The notes below the pieces were generated by a model. That model searched no databases. It was given only the letters and a program-made list of their open reading frames with translations, and was not told where the DNA came from. From assembly GCF_014645195.1 (NCBI RefSeq), contig NZ_BMLK01000004.1:186001-250000 (forward strand): a stretch of DNA of 64,000 nucleotides, given 5' to 3'. Positions 25,332 to 34,478 of this stretch are shown here, piece after piece (the first letter of the stretch is position 1; each line of letters opens with the position of its first letter). Position numbers and translations under genes: made by a program. The stretch comes from Novosphingobium indicum (GTDB lineage: Bacteria > Pseudomonadota > Alphaproteobacteria > Sphingomonadales > Sphingomonadaceae).

Positions 25332-27542
25332 ATGAATTTCGACCTGACCGACGAACAGGAAATGATGCGCGACACCTTTGCGCGCTTCCTTGACGACAAC
25401 TCAAGCACCGCCCGGGTTCGCAAGGCCCAGGAAAGCGGCGGCTTCGATCCCGAACTCTGGGCCGGTCTCGCCGAACTCGGCGCATTCGCCATGCGCGTAT
25501 CCGAAGAAGCCGGCGGCATGGGACTCGGCCTGCTCGATGCTTGTGTCCTGATGGAAGAAGCCGGCCGGACGCTCGTCTCCGGTCCGCTCGCCGAAGCGCT
25601 GGTTGCCACCAGCCTGCTGGCGCGTTTCGGCGGTCAGGACGAATTGCTTGAAAATGCCATTGCCGGCGCATCGGTCGTCTCCATCGCAATGCACGACGTC
25701 GCCGAGTTCCCCAAACAGTGGATCGCCGGCGGTCTGGTTGCCGAAGCTGTCGTCGCGCGCAAGGGTAACGACATCGTGCTCGTTTCCGTGCCGGAAGAGG
25801 CGCGTGTGGCAGAGCCCAATCTCGCGACCACGCCCATCGCCGAACTGGACCTCGGCGCCCTGCCCTCGACCGTCCTCGCCAGCGGCGACGATGCCCTCGC
25901 CGCTTTCGCGAGCGGCCTTGAGGAATGGAAGCTGCTGATGGCGGTGGCGCTGTCCGGCCTCAGCCGCGCTGCCCTGATGATGGCGGCCGAATATGCCGGC
26001 GAACGCAAGGCTTTCGGCGTATTCATCGGCACCTTCCAGGCGCTGTCGCATCCGATGGCCGACCTGATCTGCGAAATCGACTCCTCCAAGTTCCTCGCCT
26101 GGCGGGCCATGCGCTCGATCGCCGATGGACAGGCTGAAGCCGGCGCACAGATTTCGCTCGCCATCTGGTACGCTGCAGGCGCTGCCGGCCGTACGGTGCG
26201 CCATGCCGTGCAGACCTTTGGCGGCATTGGCCTTACCACCGAACACGACATTCACCTCTACAACCTGCGCGCCAAGGCCTGGCCGCTGGTCGCAGGCGAC
26301 CCGGAAGACTGGCTCACCGAAGCCGGCCGCCGTCTCTACGCCGGCGAAACCGCCAGCCTGCCCGACGTGGGCGATCTCGAGATCGAATTCGATCTGGGTG
26401 AGGATGCCCGTGCGATCCAGCAGGAAATCCGCGAGTTCTTCGCCAAGAACGTCACCGACGAACAGCGCGAGAAGTTCCACTTCTCGTGGGAAGGCCACAA
26501 CCCGGTCATCCACAAGCAGCTGGTCGAGGCGAATCTCGCCTACCTGCAACTCCCCAAGGATGTCGGTGGACGCGGTCTTGATCCCTATGCGGTGACAGCC
26601 GCGCGCGACGCGTTCGAGGAAGAAGGCTGGACCAACCCGGTCGCCGGCGTCGCCCAGATGGTTGCGCTCATCATCGAGCGCTTCGGCACCGACGAGCTCA
26701 AGCGGGACGTCCTGTCGAAGGTCATGTCCGGCGATGCCATTTGCTCGCTCGGCTACTCCGAGCCCGGCTGCGGCTCGGACGTCTTCGCCGCCAAGTGCAA
26801 GGCCACGCAGCAGGAAGACGGTTCCTGGCTGATCGACGGTACCAAGATGTGGACCAGCGGCGCCAACCTGACCGACTACGTGCTGATGCTGTGCCGCACC
26901 GATCCGGATGCCCCCAAGCACAAGGGCCTGACGATGTTCATCGTCCCGCTCAAGGCCGAGGGTGTGACCGTGCAGGCCGTGCACACCTTCATGGATGAGC
27001 GCACCAACGTCACGTTCTACGACAACGTGCGCATCCCCGACACGTGGCGCCTCGGCGCGATCAACGGCGGTGGCCGCACGATGGCCGCGAGCCTCGAGCT
27101 CGAGCACGGCGGCGGCTTCGCCAAGGTGCAGCGCGCGCTGCTGGAAGACGCCGTCGAACTCTGCGGCGAGATCAAGGTCGCCGGCGGCGGCAAGCTGATC
27201 GAGAAGCCCAAGGCGCAGGAGCGGCTTGCCCGCACTTATGCCAACGTGCTCGCTTCGGAAATGATCGCCTACCGTGCCAACTGGACTCAGGTTCACGGCA
27301 AGGGCAACGGCGCCTACGGCCCGATGGCGAAGATGTTCTCGTCCGAGCTGTTCATCACGGATTCGCGCGACCTGCTCGATCTCACCGCCCCGCATTCGCT
27401 CTCGAAGCGCAAGGGTGCGGCCGATGCCATCAACCTCGCCTATCGCCATGCCCACGGCACGACCATCTACGGCGGCACCAGCCAGGTGCACCGCTCGATG
27501 ATCGCCGAAAAGGGCCTTGGCCTGCCGCGCTCGCGCAACTGA
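25332..27542 (+). CDS. Tandem (double-domain) acyl-CoA dehydrogenase
   Basis: 736 residues: two acyl-CoA dehydrogenase units in one chain, residues ~1-345 and ~350-736. The first has the N-terminal helices (MNFDLTDEQEMMRDTFARFL) and GGIGLTTEHDIHLY, where the Glu matches the usual catalytic base. The second has the flavin-contact segments SLGYSEPGCGSDV and TIYGGTSQVHRSMIAEK but no obvious base in the usual place. This resembles fused FadE34/ChsE3-type enzymes that oxidise CoA esters of steroid side chains and work as one pseudo-heterodimer. A steroid or other bulky substrate is therefore plausible, not proven. The hydratase follows directly. Confidence 0.92.
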   Translation: MNFDLTDEQEMMRDTFARFLDDNSSTARVRKAQESGGFDPELWAGLAELGAFAMRVSEEAGGMGLGLLDACVLMEEAGRTLVSGPLAEALVATSLLARFGGQDELLENAIAGASVVSIAMHDVAEFPKQWIAGGLVAEAVVARKGNDIVLVSVPEEARVAEPNLATTPIAELDLGALPSTVLASGDDALAAFASGLEEWKLLMAVALSGLSRAALMMAAEYAGERKAFGVFIGTFQALSHPMADLICEIDSSKFLAWRAMRSIADGQAEAGAQISLAIWYAAGAAGRTVRHAVQTFGGIGLTTEHDIHLYNLRAKAWPLVAGDPEDWLTEAGRRLYAGETASLPDVGDLEIEFDLGEDARAIQQEIREFFAKNVTDEQREKFHFSWEGHNPVIHKQLVEANLAYLQLPKDVGGRGLDPYAVTAARDAFEEEGWTNPVAGVAQMVALIIERFGTDELKRDVLSKVMSGDAICSLGYSEPGCGSDVFAAKCKATQQEDGSWLIDGTKMWTSGANLTDYVLMLCRTDPDAPKHKGLTMFIVPLKAEGVTVQAVHTFMDERTNVTFYDNVRIPDTWRLGAINGGGRTMAASLELEHGGGFAKVQRALLEDAVELCGEIKVAGGGKLIEKPKAQERLARTYANVLASEMIAYRANWTQVHGKGNGAYGPMAKMFSSELFITDSRDLLDLTAPHSLSKRKGAADAINLAYRHAHGTTIYGGTSQVHRSMIAEKGLGLPRSRN

Positions 27543-27555
27543 GGAGGGGGAAACG

Positions 27556-28386
27556 ATGTCTGAACAGGAAGCACCGCACCTGCTCGTCGACGATACGTCG
27601 GAACAGGGTGTCATCATCTGTACGCTGAACCGGCCGGACAAGCTCAACGCCATCAGCCGCGAGATGATGGACCTGCTGACCGACGCCGTGCTGCGTCTGC
27701 GCGACACGCCCGAGCTCAAGGTCATGCTGATCCGTTCGACCGGGCGCTACTTCAGCTCGGGCGCGGACCTGCGCGGCGGCAACCGGAACATCATTTCGGA
27801 AGTCAACGTCGCCAGCAACTCGGCCAGCAAGATCCGCGAAAACCACCGTCTCAACCTCAACAACATGCAGCAGTTGTGGGACGAGATGGAGCACGTGGAA
27901 AAGCCGATCGTCGTCGCCCACCAGGCCATGTGCGTGGGCGGCGGCCTCGAAATGTCGCTCTCGTGCGACTTCCGCCTTGCCGCGAAGAGTGCCGGCTATG
28001 CCTTCCCGGAAGGCCTGTTCGGCGTACTCCCGGCATCGGGCGGCGTCTCGCGCCTGACGCGTCTGTGCGGCCCGCACTGGGCCCGCTGGCTGATCATGGC
28101 CAACAAGCCGGCTCCGGCCGACATGGCCTTCACCATGGGCCTCGTTCACCAGGTCTACGAGGACGAGACGTTCGACGAGGACGTTCTCGAGTTCTGCCGC
28201 CACCTGGCGAAGCAGAACGGTGAGCAGATGGGCGCCGCCAAAGTCGCGATCGATCTCTGCGCCGAAGTCGGCCGCGATTCCGCGCGTCATGTCGAGCGCA
28301 TGGCCAACAGCGGGCTCATGCTGAACCCCGACTACATCAAGGGTATGGAAGCCTATCTCAAGGGCGTAGGCGGCAAGAGCAAGTAG
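27556..28386 (+). CDS. Enoyl-CoA hydratase
   Basis: 276-residue crotonase that adds water to the enoyl-CoA made by the dehydrogenase just upstream. Oxyanion-hole segments YFSSGADLRGG and AMCVGGGLEMSLSCDF are present. The usual first Glu is at GGGLEMS and the second position reads FPEGLFGVLPASGG, so both glutamates are kept. ATG 27556 follows GGAGGGGG; the gap to the dehydrogenase is 13 bases, so the two are one operon ended by a strong terminator. Confidence 0.94.
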   Translation: MSEQEAPHLLVDDTSEQGVIICTLNRPDKLNAISREMMDLLTDAVLRLRDTPELKVMLIRSTGRYFSSGADLRGGNRNIISEVNVASNSASKIRENHRLNLNNMQQLWDEMEHVEKPIVVAHQAMCVGGGLEMSLSCDFRLAAKSAGYAFPEGLFGVLPASGGVSRLTRLCGPHWARWLIMANKPAPADMAFTMGLVHQVYEDETFDEDVLEFCRHLAKQNGEQMGAAKVAIDLCAEVGRDSARHVERMANSGLMLNPDYIKGMEAYLKGVGGKSK

Positions 28387-28411
28387 GCACCTGCTCCATT
28401 ACTTATTCGGC

Positions 28412-28450
28412 AAAAAAGCCCGGCACGGTTCGACCGGCCGGGCTTTTTTT
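28412..28450 (+). terminator. Rho-independent terminator
   Basis: AAAAAAGCCCGGC pairs with GCCGGGCTTTTTTT around a short loop, 25 bases after the enoyl-CoA hydratase stop. The T run on both strands lets it serve the converging TetR gene too. Confidence 0.9.
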
Positions 28451-28476
28451 GATGTCCCGAAGATAGGGTAATGGTG

Positions 28477-29205
28477 TCAGTGTGAAAGGTAACGCGATCC
28501 TGAACGTCCGTCGCGAATGGCCAGTTCCATCAGCCGGGCACCGGGCACCAGGAATCTGTCGGGACTTACACCTTCCATGCCGACCTCCCGGCGCAGATCG
28601 GGATCGGTGGCGATCGTGATCGATCGCTCGACTCCGATCATAACCATCGTTGCCATCGAGGTATCGGCGCCGTCGAGCGGCGTTTCCATACCCATCTGGC
28701 TCACCAGCAGCGATATGATTGGCCGCGTGGTGTCGATCCTGTGAGACAGCATCCTCGCATCGCGTTGGTCGGAAAGCGCATTGCGCATGTGCAACAGCCG
28801 CGAATGGCGGAGCCAAAAATCGTGATACGCCCGGACAAAACGGTAACAGCAATCGAACAGTTCCTCATCCGGCCAGCGTTCCCGCAGCAGATGCAGATAG
28901 GCCGATTCCGATGTCGCCATCACCGGCTCCAGCACAGCCAGCAGCAGTTCGGTCAGGTCGGTGAAGTAGTTATACAGCGACGTCATACCCAGCGACGCTC
29001 GCCGGGCGACTGAACTGAGCGTCACCGGCTCATCCGGTGAATCGATCAACTCAATCGCCGCCGCCAGGATCCGCTCGCGCGTGACCCTGCCCTTTTTCCC
29101 GAGCTTTTGCCCGTTCAGATTGTGACTTACCGATGCGCAGGCATCAGTCACGGCAGCAGCTAGTTGCGCGGGCAGGCGCGCCAAACTGGGCGATTCCGGA
29201 TTCAT
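28477..29205 (-). CDS. TetR family transcriptional regulator
   Basis: 242 residues. After ~50 variable residues comes the TetR DNA-binding part: RERILAAAIELIDSPDEPVTLSSVARRASLGMTSLYNYFTDLTELL. The rest is the helical ligand-binding domain. ATG 29205 (MNPESPSLARLP) follows GGGGGAAGGG. It lies after the SDR-aldehyde dehydrogenase pair, with a 74-base gap, and may regulate that pair or the dehydrogenase operon. Confidence 0.92.
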   Translation of the reverse strand: MNPESPSLARLPAQLAAAVTDACASVSHNLNGQKLGKKGRVTRERILAAAIELIDSPDEPVTLSSVARRASLGMTSLYNYFTDLTELLLAVLEPVMATSESAYLHLLRERWPDEELFDCCYRFVRAYHDFWLRHSRLLHMRNALSDQRDARMLSHRIDTTRPIISLLVSQMGMETPLDGADTSMATMVMIGVERSITIATDPDLRREVGMEGVSPDRFLVPGARLMELAIRDGRSGSRYLSH

Positions 29206-29279
29206 CGCCACACCCTTCCCCCAATATCTCAGGGAGGACAAGCCCGGTTCGGCCTGCCCTCCCATCGTCTTGTTTTTTA

Positions 29280-30761
29280 TCAGGCCGGTTCCGCCTGGCC
29301 GACGGGCCACGCCAGCATCTTGATGTCGGTGTATTCCTCGATACCCTCGACACCCCATTCGCGGCCCATGCCGCTGGCCTTGAACCCGCCGAAGGGAATG
29401 TCGCCGGCAATGCACATGCCGTTGTTGACGCTCATCGAACCGGTCTTCACACGGCGCGCGATGTTCATCGCACGGTCGTGGCTGCCCGAAACGCCGCCCG
29501 AAAGGCCGTAGGAGCTTTCGTTGGCGATGCGGATGGCATCTTCATCGTCCTCGTAGGGGATGACCACCAGGACCGGACCGAAGATCTCTTCCTGGGCGAT
29601 GCGCATGTCGTTGGTAACGTCGACGAAGCAGGTCGGCTCGACGAAGAAGCCGTTGCCCTTGTCGGGACGGATGTTGCCGCCGACGAGCAGCGTCGCGCCC
29701 TCTTCCTGGCCGAGATCGATGTAGCTCTTCACGCGCTCCATCTGACGCTTGGAGACGACCGGCCCCATGATGTGCGCCGGGTTGTCGACTTCGCCCCAGT
29801 TGTCGCCGAACTGGCCATAGGCGCCCTTGAGGATAGCCTTGGCTTCCTCGTAGCGGCTCTTCGGGACGAGCAGGCGCGAGTGCACCGCGCAGCCCTGGCC
29901 GGCGTGGAACACCAGCATCGACATGGCGACGTCCATCTGGAAGTTCGGCGCATCGTCGAGCACGATCTTGGCCGACTTGCCGCCCAGTTCGAGGAACACG
30001 CGCTTCAGCGAAGCGGCGCCCTGCTCCATGATGCGCTTGCCGACGCCGGTCGAGCCGGTGAACGAGATCAGGTCGACGCGCGGATCGGTCACGAGCATTT
30101 CACCGGCGAGCGCCGGATCGGCACCGAACACCACGTTGATGACGCCATCGGGGAAGCCCGCTTCCTTGGCCAGCTCGCCGAAGATCGCGCCCATACCCGG
30201 CGTGTCGGGAGCGGGCTTGAGGATGACGGTGCAGCCGGCCAGCAGCGCGGCAACGACCTTGCCGATGTTGACGTAGAGCGGCACGTTCCACGGGGTGATC
30301 GCCCCGACGACCCCGACCGCTTCACGCAGGCCGAGGCGCTTGTGGATCATGCCGAAGGCGGGCTTTTCGCCGTAGTCGAGTTCCCATTCGATCTTGTCGA
30401 ACACGACCATGTAGTCGTCCCAGCCGTCGAGGGCCATGTCGACGTGGGCGCGGTTCACAGCACCGAGCGCGGCGCCTGCTTCATGCACGGCCAGTTCGCC
30501 GAGACGCGCGCGGTTCTTCTCGAACAGCTCGCGGTACTTCTTCACCAGCGCCACGCGCTTTTCGGTGTTGGTCGACCAGTCGGTGGTGTCGAAGGCCTTG
30601 CGCGCAGCGGCAATCGCCGCATCGACGTCCTCGGCCGTGGCATCGGCCGCCTTGCCTACGGACCCGCCGGTCCACGGGCTGATGACGTCGAAAGTACCGC
30701 CGCCGGTTGCATCGCACAGCTTGCCGTCGATGTAGAGCTTGGCATCTGGAAGGGTGGTCAT
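29280..30761 (-). CDS. Aldehyde dehydrogenase (NAD(P)-dependent)
   Basis: 493 residues, oxidising an aldehyde to the acid. Catalytic Cys in HAGQGCAVHSRL, general-base Glu in VFLELGGKSAK, cofactor loop FTGSTGVGKRI and the C-terminal PFGGFKASGMGREWG are all present. ATG 30761 (MTTLPDAKLYIDG) has AAGGA upstream; the frame is open to 30839, but that would overlap the SDR gene. It follows the SDR by 49 bases, suggesting that an alcohol is oxidised in two steps to an acid. Confidence 0.95.
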   Translation of the reverse strand: MTTLPDAKLYIDGKLCDATGGGTFDVISPWTGGSVGKAADATAEDVDAAIAAARKAFDTTDWSTNTEKRVALVKKYRELFEKNRARLGELAVHEAGAALGAVNRAHVDMALDGWDDYMVVFDKIEWELDYGEKPAFGMIHKRLGLREAVGVVGAITPWNVPLYVNIGKVVAALLAGCTVILKPAPDTPGMGAIFGELAKEAGFPDGVINVVFGADPALAGEMLVTDPRVDLISFTGSTGVGKRIMEQGAASLKRVFLELGGKSAKIVLDDAPNFQMDVAMSMLVFHAGQGCAVHSRLLVPKSRYEEAKAILKGAYGQFGDNWGEVDNPAHIMGPVVSKRQMERVKSYIDLGQEEGATLLVGGNIRPDKGNGFFVEPTCFVDVTNDMRIAQEEIFGPVLVVIPYEDDEDAIRIANESSYGLSGGVSGSHDRAMNIARRVKTGSMSVNNGMCIAGDIPFGGFKASGMGREWGVEGIEEYTDIKMLAWPVGQAEPA

Positions 30762-30810
30762 AGGTTGATCCTTGGCAAGTGTCGAAATCAGATCGGGTAT
30801 CGAATGGCGC

Positions 30811-31548
30811 TCAGGGCTTGCGGGCGCCGATGGTGACATGGGACAGCTTCACATCCGGCGGCAGGTCCAGCACGGCGCGGAACACGCCCGTCACCGACGA
30901 GGAGTGCGAGACCGGACGAGTGCGCAGGTCGAGCCCGTTCTTGGTACAGCCCATGTGGAAGCGCATCGCCGCATCGCGGTCCCAGTTCGGGGCTTCCTTG
31001 CTCTCGTCGTACATCGGGCCGGCACGGACCACGGTCACGCGAATGCCCGACTCCTCGAGTTCGGCTTCTAGCGCGTTGCTGAACATCTCGAGGCCGGCCT
31101 TGGACGTCTGGTAGAGCGAGAGCATCACGAAAGGTACGGCGATCGATTCGCTGCCCACGTTGATGATCTGCGCACCGGCCTCCATCATCGGGATGGCGGC
31201 GCGGCAGCAGTAGATCGGGCCATTGAGATTGGTGGCGATAATGCCGTCGATCTGCTGGTCGGTCGCTTCTGCGACGGTAAACGGCTCGTAGATCGCAGCG
31301 TTGTTAATGAGCACGTCGATCTTGGGGTGAACTTCGGCGATCTTCGCGAAGGCGGCGCGGACGGAGTCGGCGCTGCCCACATCGCACTCGACCGCCATGG
31401 CCGGAGCACCGAGTTCATCAGCCAGGGCCTGGACTTTCGAGAAGGTCCGGCCCAGCAGGATCACGGTTTCACCTTCGCTGGCAAAACGCGTCGCGAGAGC
31501 CTTGCCCATGCCCGCACCGGCACCGGTGATGACGATTGTCTTGCCCAC
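30811..31548 (-). CDS. Short-chain dehydrogenase/reductase
   Basis: 245 residues of the classical SDR kind. Nucleotide loop TGAGAGMGKA, acidic residue after strand 3 region (ECDVGS), NNAAIYE, catalytic Ser in NVGSESIAV and Tyr-x3-Lys in LYQTSKAG. The start GTG 31548 has GGGAGGAAC just before it; the in-frame TTG at 31560 would include that site. It is first in an operon with the aldehyde dehydrogenase and probably interconverts a hydroxyl and a keto or aldehyde group of the pathway substrate. Confidence 0.93.
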   Translation of the reverse strand: MGKTIVITGAGAGMGKALATRFASEGETVILLGRTFSKVQALADELGAPAMAVECDVGSADSVRAAFAKIAEVHPKIDVLINNAAIYEPFTVAEATDQQIDGIIATNLNGPIYCCRAAIPMMEAGAQIINVGSESIAVPFVMLSLYQTSKAGLEMFSNALEAELEESGIRVTVVRAGPMYDESKEAPNWDRDAAMRFHMGCTKNGLDLRTRPVSHSSSVTGVFRAVLDLPPDVKLSHVTIGARKP

Positions 31549-31706
31549 AGTTCCTCCCAAAATCCAAATTCCAGCGCGACGGCGACATGCCGTTCAAAAA
31601 AGCGCGGGTTTGGTTTCCAGACTAGATAGCTCCTCGGCAAGGTCCTGCCTATCGCGGTCGCGATAGTTCGCAGGCCCTGCGTCAAGGCGCGCCGGTGCGA
31701 TGCGCC

Positions 31707-32159
31707 TCAATCCTCCCAGGACGCCGACGAAGCAGGCCTTCCGGTGAGGTTTTCCAGCATCGTATCCAGCGTGCGCAGCAGGTCCGCCTGGTCGTCCTCC
31801 GAGATGCCTTTCAGCGTCTTTTCGGTGGTTTCCCTGGCGAGCGGTTGCAGCCGGTCGATGATCTCGCGGCCGCGCGGCGTCAGAAACAGCCGCCATGCCC
31901 GGCGATCCGCCGGATCGGTCTTGCGTTCGACGAGCTTGGCATCCTGCATCCGGTCGATCATGCGCCCGGCCGTGATCGGCTCGACCTCGAGTATCTCGGC
32001 GAGGCCGCCCTGCTTGATGCCCTCGTGCCGCAACAGCACGCTGAGCACCTGCCATTGCGGGCGCGTGACGCCAATCTCTCTTGCGCGTTCGTCGAAGGCG
32101 CGCCGCATAAGCCGCGCGACTTGAGCGAGCACCGTACCCACCCTGCGTTCCATCGCCAC
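31707..32159 (-). CDS. MarR family transcriptional regulator
   Basis: 150 residues (148 if it starts at ATG 32153). Winged-helix part IKQGGLAEILEVEPITAGRMIDRMQDAKLVERK with wing DPADRRAWRLFLT. It lies upstream of the SDR-aldehyde dehydrogenase operon in the same direction, with a 158-base gap. An imperfect 18-base inverted repeat covers 32165-32182, right at its own start, which is where a MarR autorepressor would bind. Confidence 0.92.
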   Translation of the reverse strand: MAMERRVGTVLAQVARLMRRAFDERAREIGVTRPQWQVLSVLLRHEGIKQGGLAEILEVEPITAGRMIDRMQDAKLVERKTDPADRRAWRLFLTPRGREIIDRLQPLARETTEKTLKGISEDDQADLLRTLDTMLENLTGRPASSASWED

Positions 32160-32164
32160 AGGAT

Positions 32165-32182
32165 TAGTAGGCTTGCTTACTA
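32165..32182. promoter_or_regulatory. Inverted repeat at the MarR gene start, candidate operator
   Basis: TAGTAGGC-TT-GCTTACTA, 8-base arms with one mismatch. It begins 6 bases upstream of the MarR GTG and would overlap its promoter or ribosome site. Self-repression is the simplest reading. Confidence 0.5.
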
Positions 32183-32234
32183 TTGACCAGCAAATTTCGC
32201 GCTATTGCAGGCGATAGCGCGAAACGGACAGGCC

Positions 32235-32657
32235 TCAGGCGGGCTTGCCGTCCATCTCGACGATCAGGCGCGTGAGGGTCTGATGCGCGATCTTCCAGCC
32301 ATCGGCGGTGCGCACGCAGGTCTCGTGGTAGTGGCCATAGCCGGTCAGCGCGAAGCTGTCTTTCACCACCCGGTCCTGCATCGCCCAGACCACGTCGGCG
32401 CGGTCGCCATCCACCGTAATCTGCGGCGAGTGGATCTGGTGCGCCGTCTTGGCATCGGCCAGCGACTGCGAGACCATGTCGACGAAGCCGTCACGCCCTT
32501 CTTCCAGCGTCCCGCCGCTCGGACGCGTATCGACCACGCAGTCTTCGGTGAAGAGCTGGCGCCAAGCTTCCCAGTCCTTGGTATCGAGCAGCCGGCAATA
32601 GGCGGCCTTGAGGTTGCAGATCGCCAGCCAGTCGGCGAAGTCCGGAGTTTGGGTCAT
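32235..32657 (-). CDS. SnoaL-like / NTF2-fold protein
   Basis: 140 residues of the nuclear-transport-factor-2-like family: starts DFADWLAICNLKAAYCRLLDT and has the cone-shaped fold pattern up to DGWKIAHQTLTRLIV. Such proteins act as isomerases, dehydratases or cyclases on small ring compounds in catabolism. ATG 32657 follows GGGAGAGATC. It sits 23 bases after the acyl-CoA ligase gene, likely in one operon with it. Confidence 0.88.
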   Translation of the reverse strand: MTQTPDFADWLAICNLKAAYCRLLDTKDWEAWRQLFTEDCVVDTRPSGGTLEEGRDGFVDMVSQSLADAKTAHQIHSPQITVDGDRADVVWAMQDRVVKDSFALTGYGHYHETCVRTADGWKIAHQTLTRLIVEMDGKPA

Positions 32658-32680
32658 GATCTCTCCCATGGCCCCGCCGT

Positions 32681-34393
32681 TCAGCCGGCGGCGGCATCCA
32701 TTTCCTTGAGCCTTTCGGCCGCCAGCTTGCGCAAGTCGGCGGTCTTGATCTTGGAACTGCCCGTCGTCTCCAGATCGTCTTCCGCAACGAAGAGTACGCG
32801 GCGCGGCAGCTTGTAGCTGGCGAGCTTTTCCTTGGCGTACGTGCGGATCGTCGCTTCATCGAGCTCCGCACCCTCGTGCGGCACGATGCAGGACACGACC
32901 AGTTCGCCCAGCAGTTCGTCGGGCACGCCGACGGTCTGCGAGATCTTCACGCCGGGGCATTCGCGGATCACCGCGTCGATCTCCAGCGGGGAGACATTGG
33001 CGCCGCCGGTCTTGATGATGTCGTTGAGGCGGCCTTCCCAGAACAGACGGCCATCTTCGTCGATGTACCCACCGTCGCTGGTGCGCAGGAAGCCTTCGTC
33101 GTCGACCGATTCCGAAAGCGGAATGCCGATGTAGCCCATCATCAAGGTCGGGCCCTTCACGGCAATCTCGCCGCGTTCGCCGATCGGCACGGTCGCTCCG
33201 GTCAGCGGCTCGACGATCTTGATGATCGAGCCCGCCGTGGGCACACCGTTACTGTCGCGATGCTCTTCCTGCGGCGTATTCGCGGGATAGGTGGTGATGA
33301 GCGTGAACGTCTCGGTGTTGCCATAGGCCCACTCTGGCTGACGCCACGTGGAACTCACCGTCTTGTGGCGCGCCAGCGGCGTGTACATGTCGACGTACTT
33401 AAGGCTGGAGAGGTCCACATTCTCATAGTTCGACGCCGCTTCGAGCTGAGCCCACTGGTGCGGCCAGGCCACCGGCATCGTCGCCTTCTCGCGGTCCATG
33501 AGCGTGAGCGCCTCTTCGGCATCGAACCAGCGCTGCAGGATGAGCGCACCACCGGCGGCGAGCGTGGCGCCCATGCCCTGACAGAAGTTGCCCGACCAGA
33601 AGAAGCCGTTGGCCGACCATGTCCGCGGCGGTTCCTCGAAGCGGTACCACTGCGGCCAGCGCCAGGCCTGCAGGCAGGCACCGCGATTGGCCGAGAGGAT
33701 GCCCTTGACCTTGCCGGTCGAACCCGAGCTGAACAGCAGGATGCCCGGATCGGCCGGCGCGACCTGCGCGGCGCGGGCATCGACGATCGCCGGGTCCACC
33801 GCTTCCCCGCGATCGAGGAATGCCGCGGTGCCTTCGATAGCCCCCTTGCCTTCGTCGCTGTCGATAAAGGCGACATGGGTCAGGAACGGATAACGGGTCG
33901 AAGCGAAGGCGCCGGGGGCGCTGCTCGCAAGCGCGGGCTCAAGCTCGGTCAGGATGGTGCCGAAGTCCTTCTTGAGCACCTTGTGCTCGGCCAGCAGGAC
34001 GGAAACGCCCGCAGCGGTCAGGACCTCGTCCAGTTCGGTCGGGGTGAAAAACGTGCTGATCGGCGTCGGCACGGCGCCGGCCAGTGCGGCACCGAAAACG
34101 TTTGAAAGGAATTCGGGACGGTTGGTGGCGATCACACCGACGCGCGTGCCCTTGCCGACACCGCAGGCGACCAGCGCACGGGCCACGGCCATGCACTTGT
34201 CCCACAGCTCGGAATAGGTCCAGCGGATCTCCTGGCCGTCGAGATGCAGCACGAGCGCCTCGTTCGGGCCGTGCGCGTCGCAAACCTCGCGGATCAGGCC
34301 GGCCAGCGTGAGGGCCCCAATGCCCGGTTCCTCGGCAAGCGGAATACCGCGCACCACGGACATGCCGTCCACCACTTCGACCTTCGCTGTCAT
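32681..34393 (-). CDS. AMP-forming acyl-CoA ligase
   Basis: 570-residue ANL-family ligase. P-loop LLFSSGSTGKVKGIL, AYGNTETFTL, hinge RTSDGGYIDEDGRLFWEG and RLNDIIKTGGANVSPLEID, and the C-terminal Lys in TTGSSKIKTADL are present. It is only distantly like the ligase at 16619, so it probably uses another acid. ATG 34393 follows ACAGGAT. It is read with the SnoaL-like gene downstream; the reductase gene upstream ends in its own hairpin. Confidence 0.94.
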   Translation of the reverse strand: MTAKVEVVDGMSVVRGIPLAEEPGIGALTLAGLIREVCDAHGPNEALVLHLDGQEIRWTYSELWDKCMAVARALVACGVGKGTRVGVIATNRPEFLSNVFGAALAGAVPTPISTFFTPTELDEVLTAAGVSVLLAEHKVLKKDFGTILTELEPALASSAPGAFASTRYPFLTHVAFIDSDEGKGAIEGTAAFLDRGEAVDPAIVDARAAQVAPADPGILLFSSGSTGKVKGILSANRGACLQAWRWPQWYRFEEPPRTWSANGFFWSGNFCQGMGATLAAGGALILQRWFDAEEALTLMDREKATMPVAWPHQWAQLEAASNYENVDLSSLKYVDMYTPLARHKTVSSTWRQPEWAYGNTETFTLITTYPANTPQEEHRDSNGVPTAGSIIKIVEPLTGATVPIGERGEIAVKGPTLMMGYIGIPLSESVDDEGFLRTSDGGYIDEDGRLFWEGRLNDIIKTGGANVSPLEIDAVIRECPGVKISQTVGVPDELLGELVVSCIVPHEGAELDEATIRTYAKEKLASYKLPRRVLFVAEDDLETTGSSKIKTADLRKLAAERLKEMDAAAG

Positions 34394-34429
34394 CAATCCT
34401 GTCCCGTTCCCGTTTGTCGTAAGCGGAAA

Positions 34430-34461
34430 CGCCCGGCACCGCAGATCGCGGCTGCCGGGCG
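34430..34461 (-). terminator. Hairpin after the reductase gene
   Basis: CGCCCGGCA-CCGC pairs with GCGG-C-TGCCGGGCG with one bulge, between the reductase stop (34479) and the ligase start. On the minus strand it is followed by TTTCC, a weak T run. Confidence 0.5.
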
Positions 34462-34478
34462 CTTTTCGGTTTGCCCGA

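Noticed and set aside
29231..29275. GC-rich hairpin with a T run (GGGAGG...CCTCCC) after the aldehyde dehydrogenase
   Set aside because: The T run is on the strand opposite to the gene that ends here, so it would not stop that transcript.
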